Of a stretch of 22,670 bases of DNA, positions 7,889-15,013 are shown piece after piece. The stretch spans positions 1-22,670 of the forward strand of contig CAXPZW010000045.1 in assembly GCA_964221845.1 (NCBI GenBank), written 5' to 3'. The first letter of the stretch is position 1. The number at the start of each line of letters is the position of its first letter. The translations under genes and the position numbers were made by a program. Under the pieces are notes generated by a model. That model ran no database searches. It was not told the DNA's origin and saw only the letters and a program-made list of their open reading frames with translations. The stretch comes from CAXPZW01 sp964221845 (GTDB lineage Bacteria; Bacteroidota; Bacteroidia; Flavobacteriales_D; Sanyastnellaceae).

Positions 7889-8751
7889 AAAGGGGAGTGT
7901 GGATCGCTGTGGTGGCCGGCATGGCTGCGGCCTGCACCTCGGTGCTGCCTGTGGATCAATTCCGTGCGCTCAGTGATGCGCACCATTATGCGCTGATGGA
8001 AGGGGAGAACGCCACCATCGGCGACTACCTCAACCGCAAAGACTTCAACAGCGGACTCAAGTGGGAATGCCGCGAGCAAGACAAGGCTCCCTATCCTGAA
8101 CTCTTTGGGATGATGGATACCCTGACCGCACTGAACAACGCCATCTTGGGCAACCGCGGCGCCTACTACGCTAAGCGCGAGGCGTTGCTTGAGGGCTATC
8201 CCACCCAAGCTCAAAAAGGGCGCAAACAAGCCGTGGCTTCCGAAGCCGACGACTACGCCTTTGCACTGGACAGCCTGGCCGAACTCAAGGCCAACTATGC
8301 CCTCTGGCAATCCCGGTACGACAGCATTTGCAACGTACACGGCATCCGCCGCGTGACCCATGCCCAATACGCCGATAGTTTGCTACGCCGCATGGAACGC
8401 TGGCAAGACAGCTTGGTGGTGCAAGGCCGCACCATCGGGAAGGGGCGCATGCTCATGCGCGCCGCTGATGCTGAAGTTTCTGATCCGAGCTACCAGCAGG
8501 TGTACAAGCCGCTCAGCCAAATGGAAAAACTCCACAAGCAATTCCAAAGCCAATTGCTGCTGGTAGAGAACCAACACGGCCGCTTTGACCGCAGCCGTCC
8601 GGACGAGTACTATTACATGGGTCCCTACCTCGTGCGTCGCCACGACATTGAAAAGACCGAGGAAGAGATCGTCGAGATGGGCGAGATGATGGAGCGATTC
8701 AACGCCCTGAAAGCCCTGTTTGATGTCGCCTACAGCGAGGCCGGTTGGTGA
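7885..8751 (+). CDS. Putative lipoprotein, 288 aa, helical, function unknown
   Basis: The ATG at 7885 overlaps the DUF4293 stop (ATGA), so the two are translationally coupled. Residues 1-17 (MKRGVWIAVVAGMAAAC) form a hydrophobic segment ending in AAAC, a weak lipobox, suggesting Cys17 is lipidated and the protein sits in the periplasm or outer membrane. The rest is hydrophilic and mostly helical, with a likely coiled coil at about 185-285 containing QMEKLHKQFQSQLLLVENQ and KTEEEIVEMGEMMERFN. I recognise no catalytic motif. The C-terminal 22 bases overlap the convergent YfcE-like gene. Pairing with DUF4293 suggests an envelope role, but this is only context. Confidence 0.75.
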   Translation: MKRGVWIAVVAGMAAACTSVLPVDQFRALSDAHHYALMEGENATIGDYLNRKDFNSGLKWECREQDKAPYPELFGMMDTLTALNNAILGNRGAYYAKREALLEGYPTQAQKGRKQAVASEADDYAFALDSLAELKANYALWQSRYDSICNVHGIRRVTHAQYADSLLRRMERWQDSLVVQGRTIGKGRMLMRAADAEVSDPSYQQVYKPLSQMEKLHKQFQSQLLLVENQHGRFDRSRPDEYYYMGPYLVRRHDIEKTEEEIVEMGEMMERFNALKALFDVAYSEAGW

Positions 8752-9245
8752 CCGGCGCGCAGCCCCAATTCCACCACTTCCAATTTGTCGGGCTTGCCCC
8801 CGTTGATTTGAAACCGCAGGAGCGTGCGCACCTTGTGGAACCCCTTCACGCCCGCAGCGCCGGGGTTCATGTACAGCCCTTGGATCTTGGGGTCGTGTTG
8901 GACTTTGCAGATGTGTGAGTGCCCGCAGATAAACAGGTCGGGTTTGTAGGCAAACAACTGCTCGCGAATGCGGTGATCGTACTTGCCGGGACGCCCACCA
9001 ATGTGGGTCATCCACACGCGCAGGCCCTGCACCGCAAAACGCTCGTGCAACGGAAATTCGCTGCGGATTTTGTGGTCGTCTATGTTGCCGTAGACCCCGC
9101 GCACAGGGGCAACCGTGCGCAGTGCGTCGGTCACGGCCAAATCGCCGATGTCTCCGGCATGCCAGATTTCGTCGCAGTCCTGGAAGAGCTCCAAAATGCG
9201 GTCGTCGATGTAGCTGTGGGTGTCTGAGATCAGGCCAATGTTCAC
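8730..9245 (-). CDS. YfcE/MJ0936-type metallophosphoesterase
   Basis: I place the start at GTG 9245, giving 171 aa beginning MNIGLISDTHSYIDD, which matches how this family normally begins. A second GTG at 9272 would add nine non-family residues. A TACCTTCG box lies five bases upstream of the chosen start, inside the longer version. Metal-binding motifs are complete: D8 and H10 in SDTH, D32 in HAGDIGD, N54 in YGNIDD, THIGG, GHSH and a final NPGA. Such enzymes hydrolyse phosphodiesters or phosphomonoesters with two divalent metals in the cytoplasm; the physiological substrate cannot be told. The 3' end overlaps the convergent lipoprotein gene by 22 nt. Confidence 0.92.
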   Translation of the reverse strand: MNIGLISDTHSYIDDRILELFQDCDEIWHAGDIGDLAVTDALRTVAPVRGVYGNIDDHKIRSEFPLHERFAVQGLRVWMTHIGGRPGKYDHRIREQLFAYKPDLFICGHSHICKVQHDPKIQGLYMNPGAAGVKGFHKVRTLLRFQINGGKPDKLEVVELGLRAGHQPASL

Positions 9246-9250
9246 AGCGG

Positions 9251-9258
9251 CGAAGGTA
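9251..9258 (-). promoter_or_regulatory. Probable -7 box five bases before the phosphodiesterase GTG
   Basis: The minus strand reads TACCTTCG (TAnnTTTG with one T to C), followed by CCGCT and then GTG. The same octamer precedes mazG. It supports the shorter start and a leaderless mRNA. Confidence 0.4.
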
Positions 9259-9352
9259 GGCGGCTTCTCCACAGTCTGTCCACACCCCGAAAAAAAATCA
9301 GCGGGCCGTGTATCTTTTCTCCCGCTCAGGGATTTGACAGTATCGACCTTTT

Positions 9353-9524
9353 ATGGATTTTTTCTCCACGACAATTGTGCCTAAACCACTTCTTCCGCAA
9401 AAAAAACAACCGGTACGTTGGGGTGGCCTTGCCAATTGGGAAACTCCATTACCTGCCCGCGCAAACCAAAGTGACCATGATCCAAAGAATGTTTGGACCC
9501 GGAGCAGAGCTGCTGACCGACTAA
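9353..9524 (+). CDS. Possible small gene split by an A8 run (low confidence)
   Basis: Reading from ATG 9353 gives MDFFSTTIVPKPLLPQ up to a run of eight A (9399-9406). If one A is skipped, the frame continues NNRYVGVALPIGKLHYLP, then AQTKVTMIQRMFGPGAELLTD and stops at TAA 9522-9524, about 55 aa. Without the skip, the downstream half can only start at TTG 9375 (49 aa). The downstream frame has codon use like neighbouring genes, and its stop shares CTAA with the stop of the convergent small membrane gene, as other convergent pairs here do. A TATCTTTT element (9311-9318) could be a promoter. Alternatives are an indel in the assembly, transcript slippage, or non-coding sequence. No family recognised. 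Confidence 0.3.
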
Positions 9525-9736
9525 GAACGGCGCGCCAACTCGTCCAGCGCGTCTTTCCGGCATTGCTCTTCTGGACGAGCACCGCATACGCCACAGGTAC
9601 CGCCCTCTTCTTGGAGCAGCGGATTGTTGGAAGCACAAGTCCCGGCGAATTCGCCGTCTTTCTTCACAAGGATCTTGATGGCGATGCCGGCAAAGGCCAA
9701 CGCCAGGAGCAATATGGCTAGGAGTGCTGTTTGCAT
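9521..9736 (-). CDS. Small Cys-containing single-pass membrane protein
   Basis: This 71-aa protein starts with a hydrophobic helix (MQTALLAILLLALAFAGIAIKI, residues 1-22), followed by KKDGEFAGTCASNNPLL and a GGTCGVCGARPEEQC segment. Four Cys (one TC, CxxC, one more) could bind metal or form disulfides. Short proteins of this form, with a hydrophobic start, KDG.FAGTCAS and a CG.CG motif, are widespread in Bacteroidota and usually annotated as membrane or secreted protein. Function unknown. A TAATTTTG box ends four bases before the ATG. The stop codon overlaps that of the possible small gene on the other strand. Confidence 0.75.
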   Translation of the reverse strand: MQTALLAILLLALAFAGIAIKILVKKDGEFAGTCASNNPLLQEEGGTCGVCGARPEEQCRKDALDELARRS

Positions 9737-9740
9737 GGTC

Positions 9741-9748
9741 CAAAATTA
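9741..9748 (-). promoter_or_regulatory. -7 promoter box four bases before the small membrane protein ATG
   Basis: The minus strand reads TAATTTTG, an exact TAnnTTTG match, followed by GACC and ATG. A leaderless transcript is predicted. Confidence 0.55.
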
Positions 9749-9804
9749 AAACCCAATTGCGGGTTGGGCATCCCACTTCCATGGCATTTTGAACCCAAAA
9801 AGTG

Positions 9805-10551
9805 TCAATTCACCTCAATCACCTCTCCGTCGCCCTGGTCGAGGATGTCAATGAAGCCCGGATTGCCGAAGACTTCGGTGTTGCCCGGGCCGTTGATTTC
9901 GGTGTAAACGTAGTCGGTGGCACGCACGCGCAGCACGTTGATGCTGGTGTTGTTGGTCAGTGCGGTGGTGGCCTGCAGGCCTGAGGCATCCAACGGTCCC
10001 CAGCCTTGATTGAAGAGCTCCAGTACTTCGGTGGTCCCGGTCAGGGTCACGTCTCCCACGCCGGTGTGGTCTTTCACGATCACCGATTCGGCGCCGGCAA
10101 AGTCCAATTGAATCACACCGCTAGCATCACGGTTTTCCAATTCAAACGAAGCCGTGGTCAGGGCCCCGGTGGAGGTCAGGTCTCCCGTGCCGCGGTTGAC
10201 CACATGTTCCAACGGCCCCACGTAGGTCACGCGGATCAGGTGATCGTACCGGCGCATGAAGTTGCAGGTGTTGTCGTTGCGGATGGTCAGCACACCGTCT
10301 CCGTCGAGTTCGGTGATGATTTCGGGCAGGAGGTTTTCTGGGGCTTCGACGATGACGTAGGGCGCTTGGCCGTCTGGATTGGAGAGTTGCAGGTGGATGT
10401 GTTCGGTCAGCTCAATGCGTGAAACCGCTGTGCTCATGGTGCGTGACTCCACAGCGGGATCGCCCGCTTTTTGAAAGCAGTCCGGGGCGTCGGGTTTGTT
10501 GCAGCTCCAAAGCAGGGACGCGGCAACCAGGAATCGCAGCCATCCCTTCAT
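9805..10551 (-). CDS. GIN-domain (DUF2807) lipoprotein
   Basis: This 248-aa protein starts at ATG 10551, whose ATGA overlaps the stop of the deacylase gene, indicating translational coupling. Residues 1-17 are a lipoprotein signal with a LWSC lipobox. From about residue 45 onward it is a repeating beta-helix-like pattern: PYVIVEAPENLLPEIITELD, DGVLTIRNDNTC, NRGTGDLTSTGAL, DASGVIQLDFAGAESVIVKD, GVGDVTLTGTTEVLEL, GPLDASGLQA. These resemble the GIN domain, once described as a putative autotransporter adhesin head and common in Bacteroidota lipoproteins. Role unknown; envelope or stress functions have been proposed for the family. An ATG further upstream in frame would run inside the deacylase gene and is rejected. 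Confidence 0.85.
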   Translation of the reverse strand: MKGWLRFLVAASLLWSCNKPDAPDCFQKAGDPAVESRTMSTAVSRIELTEHIHLQLSNPDGQAPYVIVEAPENLLPEIITELDGDGVLTIRNDNTCNFMRRYDHLIRVTYVGPLEHVVNRGTGDLTSTGALTTASFELENRDASGVIQLDFAGAESVIVKDHTGVGDVTLTGTTEVLELFNQGWGPLDASGLQATTALTNNTSINVLRVRATDYVYTEINGPGNTEVFGNPGFIDILDQGDGEVIEVN

Positions 10552-11666
10552 CGTCGTTCCAGTTTTTGGCGGTTCCCGAGCAGGATACCCATGCCCAGCT
10601 CTCCATGGTCGGCGCGGGCAAAGTGGGTCTTGAGCATGAATTGGGCAAAGAGGCGTTCGGTGGCCCAATATTTCAAACCAAAGCGGTGGTAGAAGGTGCC
10701 GTAGCCTTTGTACGGATCTACCACGTACGCGCCCATGCCCAGTTGCAATTCAAAGGCGTTGAAGTGCAGCAGGTACGCACCGTACACGCCGAAGAGCAGT
10801 TGCTTGCCCACCCCGGCCTCGGGCGCATTCAAGGCGGCCGGCATGCTGCGGTTGTAAAACACATCCGCGCCAGCGGCCCAGCTTGATTTATATGACCACC
10901 GGCGTTGGTAGGCGGTGGACAGGATAAATACGCCGTACTTGCGTCCCAAGGGATCGCCCACTTCTTTGATGCCGGCCGAGAGCGATGTGGTCCATTGACC
11001 ATACCGCCGCGTTTCAAAGCGGTCGGTCAGGTTGTAGGGCAGGTCGGTGACCGTGAGCATGGGGCGGAGATGCATAGGTAAGCGTGGCCCCCATCCAAGC
11101 GATACGCTCGCGATGTTGGTGCCCAGGTTGGGCAGTTGAAAGGCGCCGTTTGAAAAATGCTCCAACCTCACGCCGGTGCGCAGTGCCCAACCACGGATGT
11201 GAAAGGAGGCATTGTACTGGAGCACCAATGCCGCGTTGAGGTGGCTGCCCACCATGGGGGCACGCAGGTTTTCCTGCAGGTCCCAGGTTCGGGTGGCATA
11301 GCCTACGCCCAGCCCCAACTTGAGGGTTTGCGCCACGTAGGTGTCGCCCAAAGGCAAACGGGCAAAACCATGCACGGCAAACTGGTCGCCGAGTTGCGCG
11401 CGGTTGCCGGTGGTGGTGAAGTAGGCGTCGATGCCCACGGTGGGGTCGCTGTAGGCCAAGCTCCAAGCCGCCTTTTCTTGGGCCAGCCATTCCACGTTGA
11501 GTTCTGCGCCCAAGGTGTGGCCTTGCACCAAATGCAGCACATTGCTGCGGTGAGGAATCAAAAAACCGCGGTGCACTGCGCCACTCCAAACTGCCTGTGA
11601 CTGTCCAAACGAGAGGGCAGTACACAACATCGCAAGAAGGGTGGCGGTATGCTGACGCAGCGGCAT
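10548..11666 (-). CDS. PagL-like lipid A 3-O-deacylase / acyloxyacyl hydrolase family outer-membrane protein
   Basis: The protein is 372 aa with a signal peptide (residues 1 to about 22, LLAMLCTALSFGQ). The body has alternating beta-barrel-like strands ending in long aromatic-rich segments. The key block is RLEHFSNGAFQLPNLGTN around 168-185: His170 and Ser172 match the His-Ser pair of PagL-type enzymes, which remove the 3-O acyl chain from lipid A in the outer membrane. Bacteroidota versions are longer than the roughly 150-180 aa PagL of Proteobacteria, as here. The C-terminal half (AAGADVFYNRSMPAAL and after) repeats barrel strands. It is first in a two-gene unit with the GIN lipoprotein. 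The -7 box lies four bases upstream of the ATG. Substrate is inferred from the family. Confidence 0.82.
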   Translation of the reverse strand: MPLRQHTATLLAMLCTALSFGQSQAVWSGAVHRGFLIPHRSNVLHLVQGHTLGAELNVEWLAQEKAAWSLAYSDPTVGIDAYFTTTGNRAQLGDQFAVHGFARLPLGDTYVAQTLKLGLGVGYATRTWDLQENLRAPMVGSHLNAALVLQYNASFHIRGWALRTGVRLEHFSNGAFQLPNLGTNIASVSLGWGPRLPMHLRPMLTVTDLPYNLTDRFETRRYGQWTTSLSAGIKEVGDPLGRKYGVFILSTAYQRRWSYKSSWAAGADVFYNRSMPAALNAPEAGVGKQLLFGVYGAYLLHFNAFELQLGMGAYVVDPYKGYGTFYHRFGLKYWATERLFAQFMLKTHFARADHGELGMGILLGNRQKLERR

Positions 11667-11670
11667 GGTT

Positions 11671-11678
11671 CAAAAATA
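11671..11678 (-). promoter_or_regulatory. -7 promoter box four bases before the PagL-like ATG
   Basis: The minus strand reads TATTTTTG, an exact consensus match, followed by AACC and ATG. With the mazG box at 11711 it forms a compact divergent promoter in a 58-bp gap. Confidence 0.55.
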
Positions 11679-11710
11679 CCGTTTCGACCGCTCGGGTGGG
11701 GCGGGGTGTG

Positions 11711-11718
11711 TACCTTCG
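11711..11718 (+). promoter_or_regulatory. Probable -7 box six bases before mazG
   Basis: TACCTTCG fits TAnnTTTG with one change and is followed by CAGCTT and ATG. The identical octamer precedes the phosphodiesterase gene on the other strand. Confidence 0.45.
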
Positions 11719-11724
11719 CAGCTT

Positions 11725-12498
11725 ATGCACACGCGCGAAGAAAAACTGGCCGCCTTTGGCCGCCTCTTGGACATCATGGACGACCTGCGGGCCAAATGCC
11801 CTTGGGACATGAAGCAGACCATGGAGTCGCTCCGTCACCTGACTATTGAAGAAACCTACGAGCTTGGGGACGCCATCCTCGACGGCGACATCGACGAGGT
11901 CAAAAAAGAAATCGGAGACATCCTGCTGCACATGGTGTTCTACGCCAAAATCGGATCGGAGACCCAAGACTTTGACATCGCCGATAGCCTCAACTTTATC
12001 TGCGACAAGCTCATCTCGCGCCACCCGCACATCTACGGCGATGTGGAGGCCGCCGACGAAGAAACCGTCAAGGCCAATTGGGAAAAGCTCAAGCTGAAAG
12101 AAGGCAAGAAGTCGGTGCTCGAAGGGGTGCCCAAATCCCTGCCATCACTGGTCAAAGCCCAGCGCATTCAAGACAAAGCGCGTGGGGTAGGCTTCGATTG
12201 GGAACACGACCACCAGGTATGGGATAAGGTCCAGGAAGAACTGCGTGAGTTTGAAGCAGAGGCCCAAAAAGGCTCAGCCAAAACCGAAGAGGAATTCGGA
12301 GACGTGCTCTTTGCCCTGATCAACTACGGACGCTTCCTGGACATCAATGCCGAGGACGCGCTGGAGAAAACCAACCGCAAATTCATCCGCCGCTTCCAGT
12401 TCTTGGAAACCGAATCGGCCAAGGATGGCAAACAAATGGGGGAGATGACCCTGGAGGAAATGGACGTGTATTGGGAACGCGCCAAATCCCAAGAATAA
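11725..12498 (+). CDS. mazG: Nucleoside triphosphate pyrophosphohydrolase MazG
   Basis: The protein is 257 aa from ATG 11725. An in-frame GTG/ATG further upstream would pass through the promoter box and overlap the divergent gene. It has two MazG domains. The first, about 8-125, contains CPWD (25-28), the metal-binding EExxE at 42-46 (IEETYE) and ExxD at 62-65 (KEIGD). The second, about 140-250, contains EELREFEAE near 171 and EEEFGDVLFAL at 188-198. This matches full-length E. coli-type MazG, which hydrolyses (d)NTPs to monophosphates and pyrophosphate for nucleotide-pool cleaning and has been linked to ppGpp levels. It converges with the response regulator, with three bases between the stops. 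Confidence 0.95.
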   Translation: MHTREEKLAAFGRLLDIMDDLRAKCPWDMKQTMESLRHLTIEETYELGDAILDGDIDEVKKEIGDILLHMVFYAKIGSETQDFDIADSLNFICDKLISRHPHIYGDVEAADEETVKANWEKLKLKEGKKSVLEGVPKSLPSLVKAQRIQDKARGVGFDWEHDHQVWDKVQEELREFEAEAQKGSAKTEEEFGDVLFALINYGRFLDINAEDALEKTNRKFIRRFQFLETESAKDGKQMGEMTLEEMDVYWERAKSQE

Positions 12499-12501
12499 CC
12501 C

Positions 12502-13200
12502 TTACTCGGCGTCGTTGAAGCGGTAGCCCACACCCCAGGTGGTCAGCACGTAATCGGGCTTGGCGGGGTTGGCTTCAATCTTGGCGCGCAGGCGATTGAT
12601 GTGCGAGTTGACCGTGTGCTCGTACCCTTCAAAATCGTAGCTCCACACCAGGTTCAGCAGGTCCTTGCGGTCGTAGGTGACGCCTGGGTTGGAGGCCAAC
12701 AGGTACAGCAAATCAAATTCCTTGGGAGTGAGCTCCACGCGGTTGCCGTCGAGCACCACTTTGCGCTTGGGCTTGTCGATCGACAGGCCTTGGTAGGTAA
12801 TGATTTGTGACTCATCCACGCCCTCATCAGAGTCCATTTCCACGCAGCGGAAGATGGCCTTGGCGCGCGCTTTGAATTCGTGTACGCTGAAGGGCTTGGT
12901 GAGGTAATCGTCGGCACCGGTTTCAAGTCCGAGGACTTTGTCGATCTCTTCTGAACGAGCGGTGAGCATCAGAATCGGGCTCTTGACTTTTTCAGCGCGC
13001 AAGGAGCGGCAAATGTCGATGCCGTTCATTTCCGGCAAGTTGATGTCGAGTACCATGAGGTCAAAGGGCGAGGAGAGGGCGTGCTCGTAGCCTTGCTCGC
13101 CGTTGCCGAATACTTCCACATCACATTCCATGTCTACGAGGTGAAGCTTGACCAATTCTGCGATGTCTTTTTCGTCTTCGATGATGATGACTTTCTTCAT
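12502..13200 (-). CDS. OmpR/PhoB-family response regulator
   Basis: This 232-aa protein starts at ATG 13200 (MKKVIIIEDEKDIAELVKLH). The receiver domain (1-118) has the acidic pocket E8-D9, phosphoacceptor D52 (VLDINLP), T80 and K102 (LTKPF), all intact. The winged-helix DNA-binding domain (about 135-230) carries the PhoB-like motifs LTPKEFDLLYLLASNPG, HTVNSHINRLRAKIE and a final VWGVGYRF-type TWGVGYRF. It is thus a phosphorylation-controlled transcription factor. No histidine kinase is next to it in this window, so its partner must be encoded elsewhere. Two exact 10-bp direct repeats lie in its upstream region and could be its own binding sites. Confidence 0.93.
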   Translation of the reverse strand: MKKVIIIEDEKDIAELVKLHLVDMECDVEVFGNGEQGYEHALSSPFDLMVLDINLPEMNGIDICRSLRAEKVKSPILMLTARSEEIDKVLGLETGADDYLTKPFSVHEFKARAKAIFRCVEMDSDEGVDESQIITYQGLSIDKPKRKVVLDGNRVELTPKEFDLLYLLASNPGVTYDRKDLLNLVWSYDFEGYEHTVNSHINRLRAKIEANPAKPDYVLTTWGVGYRFNDAE

Positions 13201-13221
13201 GGTATCGGGGTTTTGAGCAAA

Positions 13222-13255
13222 TATCACGGCGCCACTTTGCGAAATTATCACGGCG
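13222..13255. promoter_or_regulatory. Two TATCACGGCG direct repeats upstream of the response regulator
   Basis: TATCACGGCG occurs at 13222-13231 and 13246-13255, a 24-bp spacing or about two helical turns. The similarity extends to GC(G)AAAT just before each copy. OmpR-type regulators usually bind direct repeats, so autoregulation is plausible. On the minus strand a TAATTTCG element (13240-13247) overlaps the distal repeat and could be the -7 box of the regulator gene, 39 nt from its ATG. Confidence 0.4.
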
Positions 13256-13341
13256 AGGTGCGCTTTGTGTGGAGGTGTCGCCAACAGGTGCTAAATGCCA
13301 ACCGTGACGGTACTGTGAACCAATTTGCGAATTGTTTGCTG

Positions 13342-13349
13342 TATTTTTG
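13342..13349 (+). promoter_or_regulatory. -7 promoter box for the protease leader
   Basis: TATTTTTG matches TAnnTTTG exactly. The expected transcription start is about 13353-13356, at the left end of a perfect palindrome. TTTG motifs at 13324 and 13335 lie upstream, but not at the usual -33 spacing. Confidence 0.5.
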
Positions 13350-13355
13350 CACTGT

Positions 13356-13427
13356 GTATCCAATTGGATACGCAAAGTTTAGTTGTTAGTTAAGAGGAGT
13401 CCCTGGTTCAAACTGGGGACTTTTTTT
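13356..13427 (+). ncRNA. Candidate 70-nt leader RNA or small RNA with 5' palindrome and 3' terminator
   Basis: Between the -7 box and the protease ATG lie a perfect 16-bp palindrome GTATCCAATTGGATAC (13356-13371), an unstructured AU-rich linker, and an intrinsic terminator (13398-13427). A nine-codon frame runs from TTG 13364 to TAA 13391-13393, just before the terminator stem. AGTTT in the linker could pair with AAACT in the terminator loop. The T-run ends 17 nt before the protease start and I see no promoter after it, so either this is an attenuating leader or a small RNA with downstream readthrough. The class is unknown to me. Confidence 0.45.
13398..13427 (+). terminator. Intrinsic terminator in the protease leader
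   Basis: Stem AGTCCC (13398-13403) pairs with GGGACT (13416-13421), extendable by wobble pairs across TGGTT/AACTG, and is followed by a run of seven T (13421-13427). It is oriented on the plus strand, upstream of the coding region. Confidence 0.7.
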
Positions 13428-13444
13428 GTCTCAAACCCCCTGCA

Positions 13445-15013
13445 ATGCGATTGCTCCTGACCTGCCTGCTTTTTGGATGCGCTGCCCTGACCACCGCACA
13501 GTCTGAGGTGCCGGACGATTGGTTTCGCAGCCCGGCCGACGGCCCGTTTGTAGGCACTGGAGTGGACCGAGCGTTGGCAGAGCTCCTCAGCGGACAAACC
13601 CCACAAGAGGTGGTGGTGGCCGTGCTGGACAGCGGCGTAGAACCCGACCATCCGGACTTGCAAAACCGCCTGTGGACCAACGCAGATGAAATTCCCGGAA
13701 ACGGCATCGACGACGACAACAACGGCTACATCGACGACATTCACGGCTGGAGCTTTTTGGGTTCTGAGGGCGGAGATTTGCACTACGCCAACCTGGAGTT
13801 CACCCGCATCTACAAAGGCTTGCGTGCTCAATTTGAAGGTGAAAGCGACCTGCAAATCACCCCCGACATGCAGGCTGACAAAGCCCGCTTCGATCAAATG
13901 ACCGAAGAGTACGTGCGTCGTTTGGAAGGGGCTCAGCAGGAGTACCAGCTGTTTCAACAACTCGAGGGCATCATTGCCTTTGCCCAGCCGGTGCTTGAGC
14001 AGTACTTCGGTCGGGACGACTACACCGTAGCCGACCTCAAAGCCATCGACACCGAAGACGAGATGATCTCGGACCTGAGTGGCTTTATGATTGACATGAT
14101 GGAGAGCGGCATCATCGATGATTTGGAGGGCACGCGGGCTCATTTCTCCTCGGCCATCGACTACGCATACAACCTGAATTTTGACGACCGCGCCATCATC
14201 GGCGACGACCCCACCAACTTCGCCCAACGCGATTATGGTTGTGCCCGGGTAGAAGGCCCCGACGCCACACACGGTACCCACGTAGCCGGCATCATTGGCG
14301 CAGAAAATGCCAATGGCATCGGCTTGGACGGCATTTGCCCTTCGGCCCGCATCATGGCCGTGCGCATCGTGCCCGACGGCGACGAGCACGACAAAGACGT
14401 GGCCAACGGTATATACTACGCGGTGGACAACGGCGCCCAGGTCATCAACATGAGCTTTGGCAAGAGCTACTCGCCCGGCGAAACCGAGGTGGACAAGGCC
14501 ATGGCCTATGCCGCTTCCAAAGGAGTGTTGTTGGTGCATGCCGCAGGCAACTCCAACCGCAGCAACGACCGCAGCGCCAACTTCCCCAACGATGACATCG
14601 ACGGCACGCCTTGTCCCACGTGGATTGAGGTCGGCGCAAGTGGCCCTGTCAAGGGCAAGCGTTTGGCTGCCAGCTTCAGCAACTACGGCGCCGTTTCAGT
14701 AGACCTGTTTGCTCCAGGCGAGGAGATCTACAGCACGGTGGTGGACTACGGCTACGAGCGCAACCAAGGCACCTCTATGGCTGCGCCTATGGTCGCCGGA
14801 GCAGCTGCGCTGCTGATGGCATACTTCCCTGAGCTTTCCGCCGAAGAGGTGAAGGCCATCCTCATGGATTCGGCCACCCCTCTGGGCAAAAGAAAGGTGA
14901 TTCTGCCTGGAGAAGTTCGAAAGAAAACCCGCTTCAAAAATCTCAGCGTAAGTGGTGGTGTACTCAACGTGTACGCCGCTGTAGCACTCGCGCAAATCCG
15001 CACCAAACAATGA
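13445..15013 (+). CDS. Secreted S8-family subtilisin-like serine protease
   Basis: This 522-aa protein has a signal peptide (1 to about 19, MRLLLTCLLFGCAALTTAQ). The catalytic triad is complete: D62 in VVAVLDSGVEPDHPDL, H276 in ATHGTHVAGIIG and S444 in NQGTSMAAPMVAGAAALL, with N369 (HAAGNSN) as the oxyanion residue. The spacing between D and H is about 210 residues because of a roughly 150-residue insertion (about 105-255) rich in charged helices, as in flavobacterial cell-envelope S8 proteases. There is no propeptide-like or type IX C-terminal domain; the protein ends soon after the catalytic domain (ALAQIRTKQ). It is first in a five-gene operon with an ATGA overlap to the pseudouridine synthase. 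Transcription must pass the leader terminator. Confidence 0.94.
   Translation: MRLLLTCLLFGCAALTTAQSEVPDDWFRSPADGPFVGTGVDRALAELLSGQTPQEVVVAVLDSGVEPDHPDLQNRLWTNADEIPGNGIDDDNNGYIDDIHGWSFLGSEGGDLHYANLEFTRIYKGLRAQFEGESDLQITPDMQADKARFDQMTEEYVRRLEGAQQEYQLFQQLEGIIAFAQPVLEQYFGRDDYTVADLKAIDTEDEMISDLSGFMIDMMESGIIDDLEGTRAHFSSAIDYAYNLNFDDRAIIGDDPTNFAQRDYGCARVEGPDATHGTHVAGIIGAENANGIGLDGICPSARIMAVRIVPDGDEHDKDVANGIYYAVDNGAQVINMSFGKSYSPGETEVDKAMAYAASKGVLLVHAAGNSNRSNDRSANFPNDDIDGTPCPTWIEVGASGPVKGKRLAASFSNYGAVSVDLFAPGEEIYSTVVDYGYERNQGTSMAAPMVAGAAALLMAYFPELSAEEVKAILMDSATPLGKRKVILPGEVRKKTRFKNLSVSGGVLNVYAAVALAQIRTKQ

Noticed and set aside
13371..13420. tRNA-like appearance of the protease leader (AGTTGTTAG and GGTTCAAAC)
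   Set aside because: There is no room for an anticodon arm between the two pieces, no acceptor stem, and the 3' stem-loop with T7 is better explained as a terminator.
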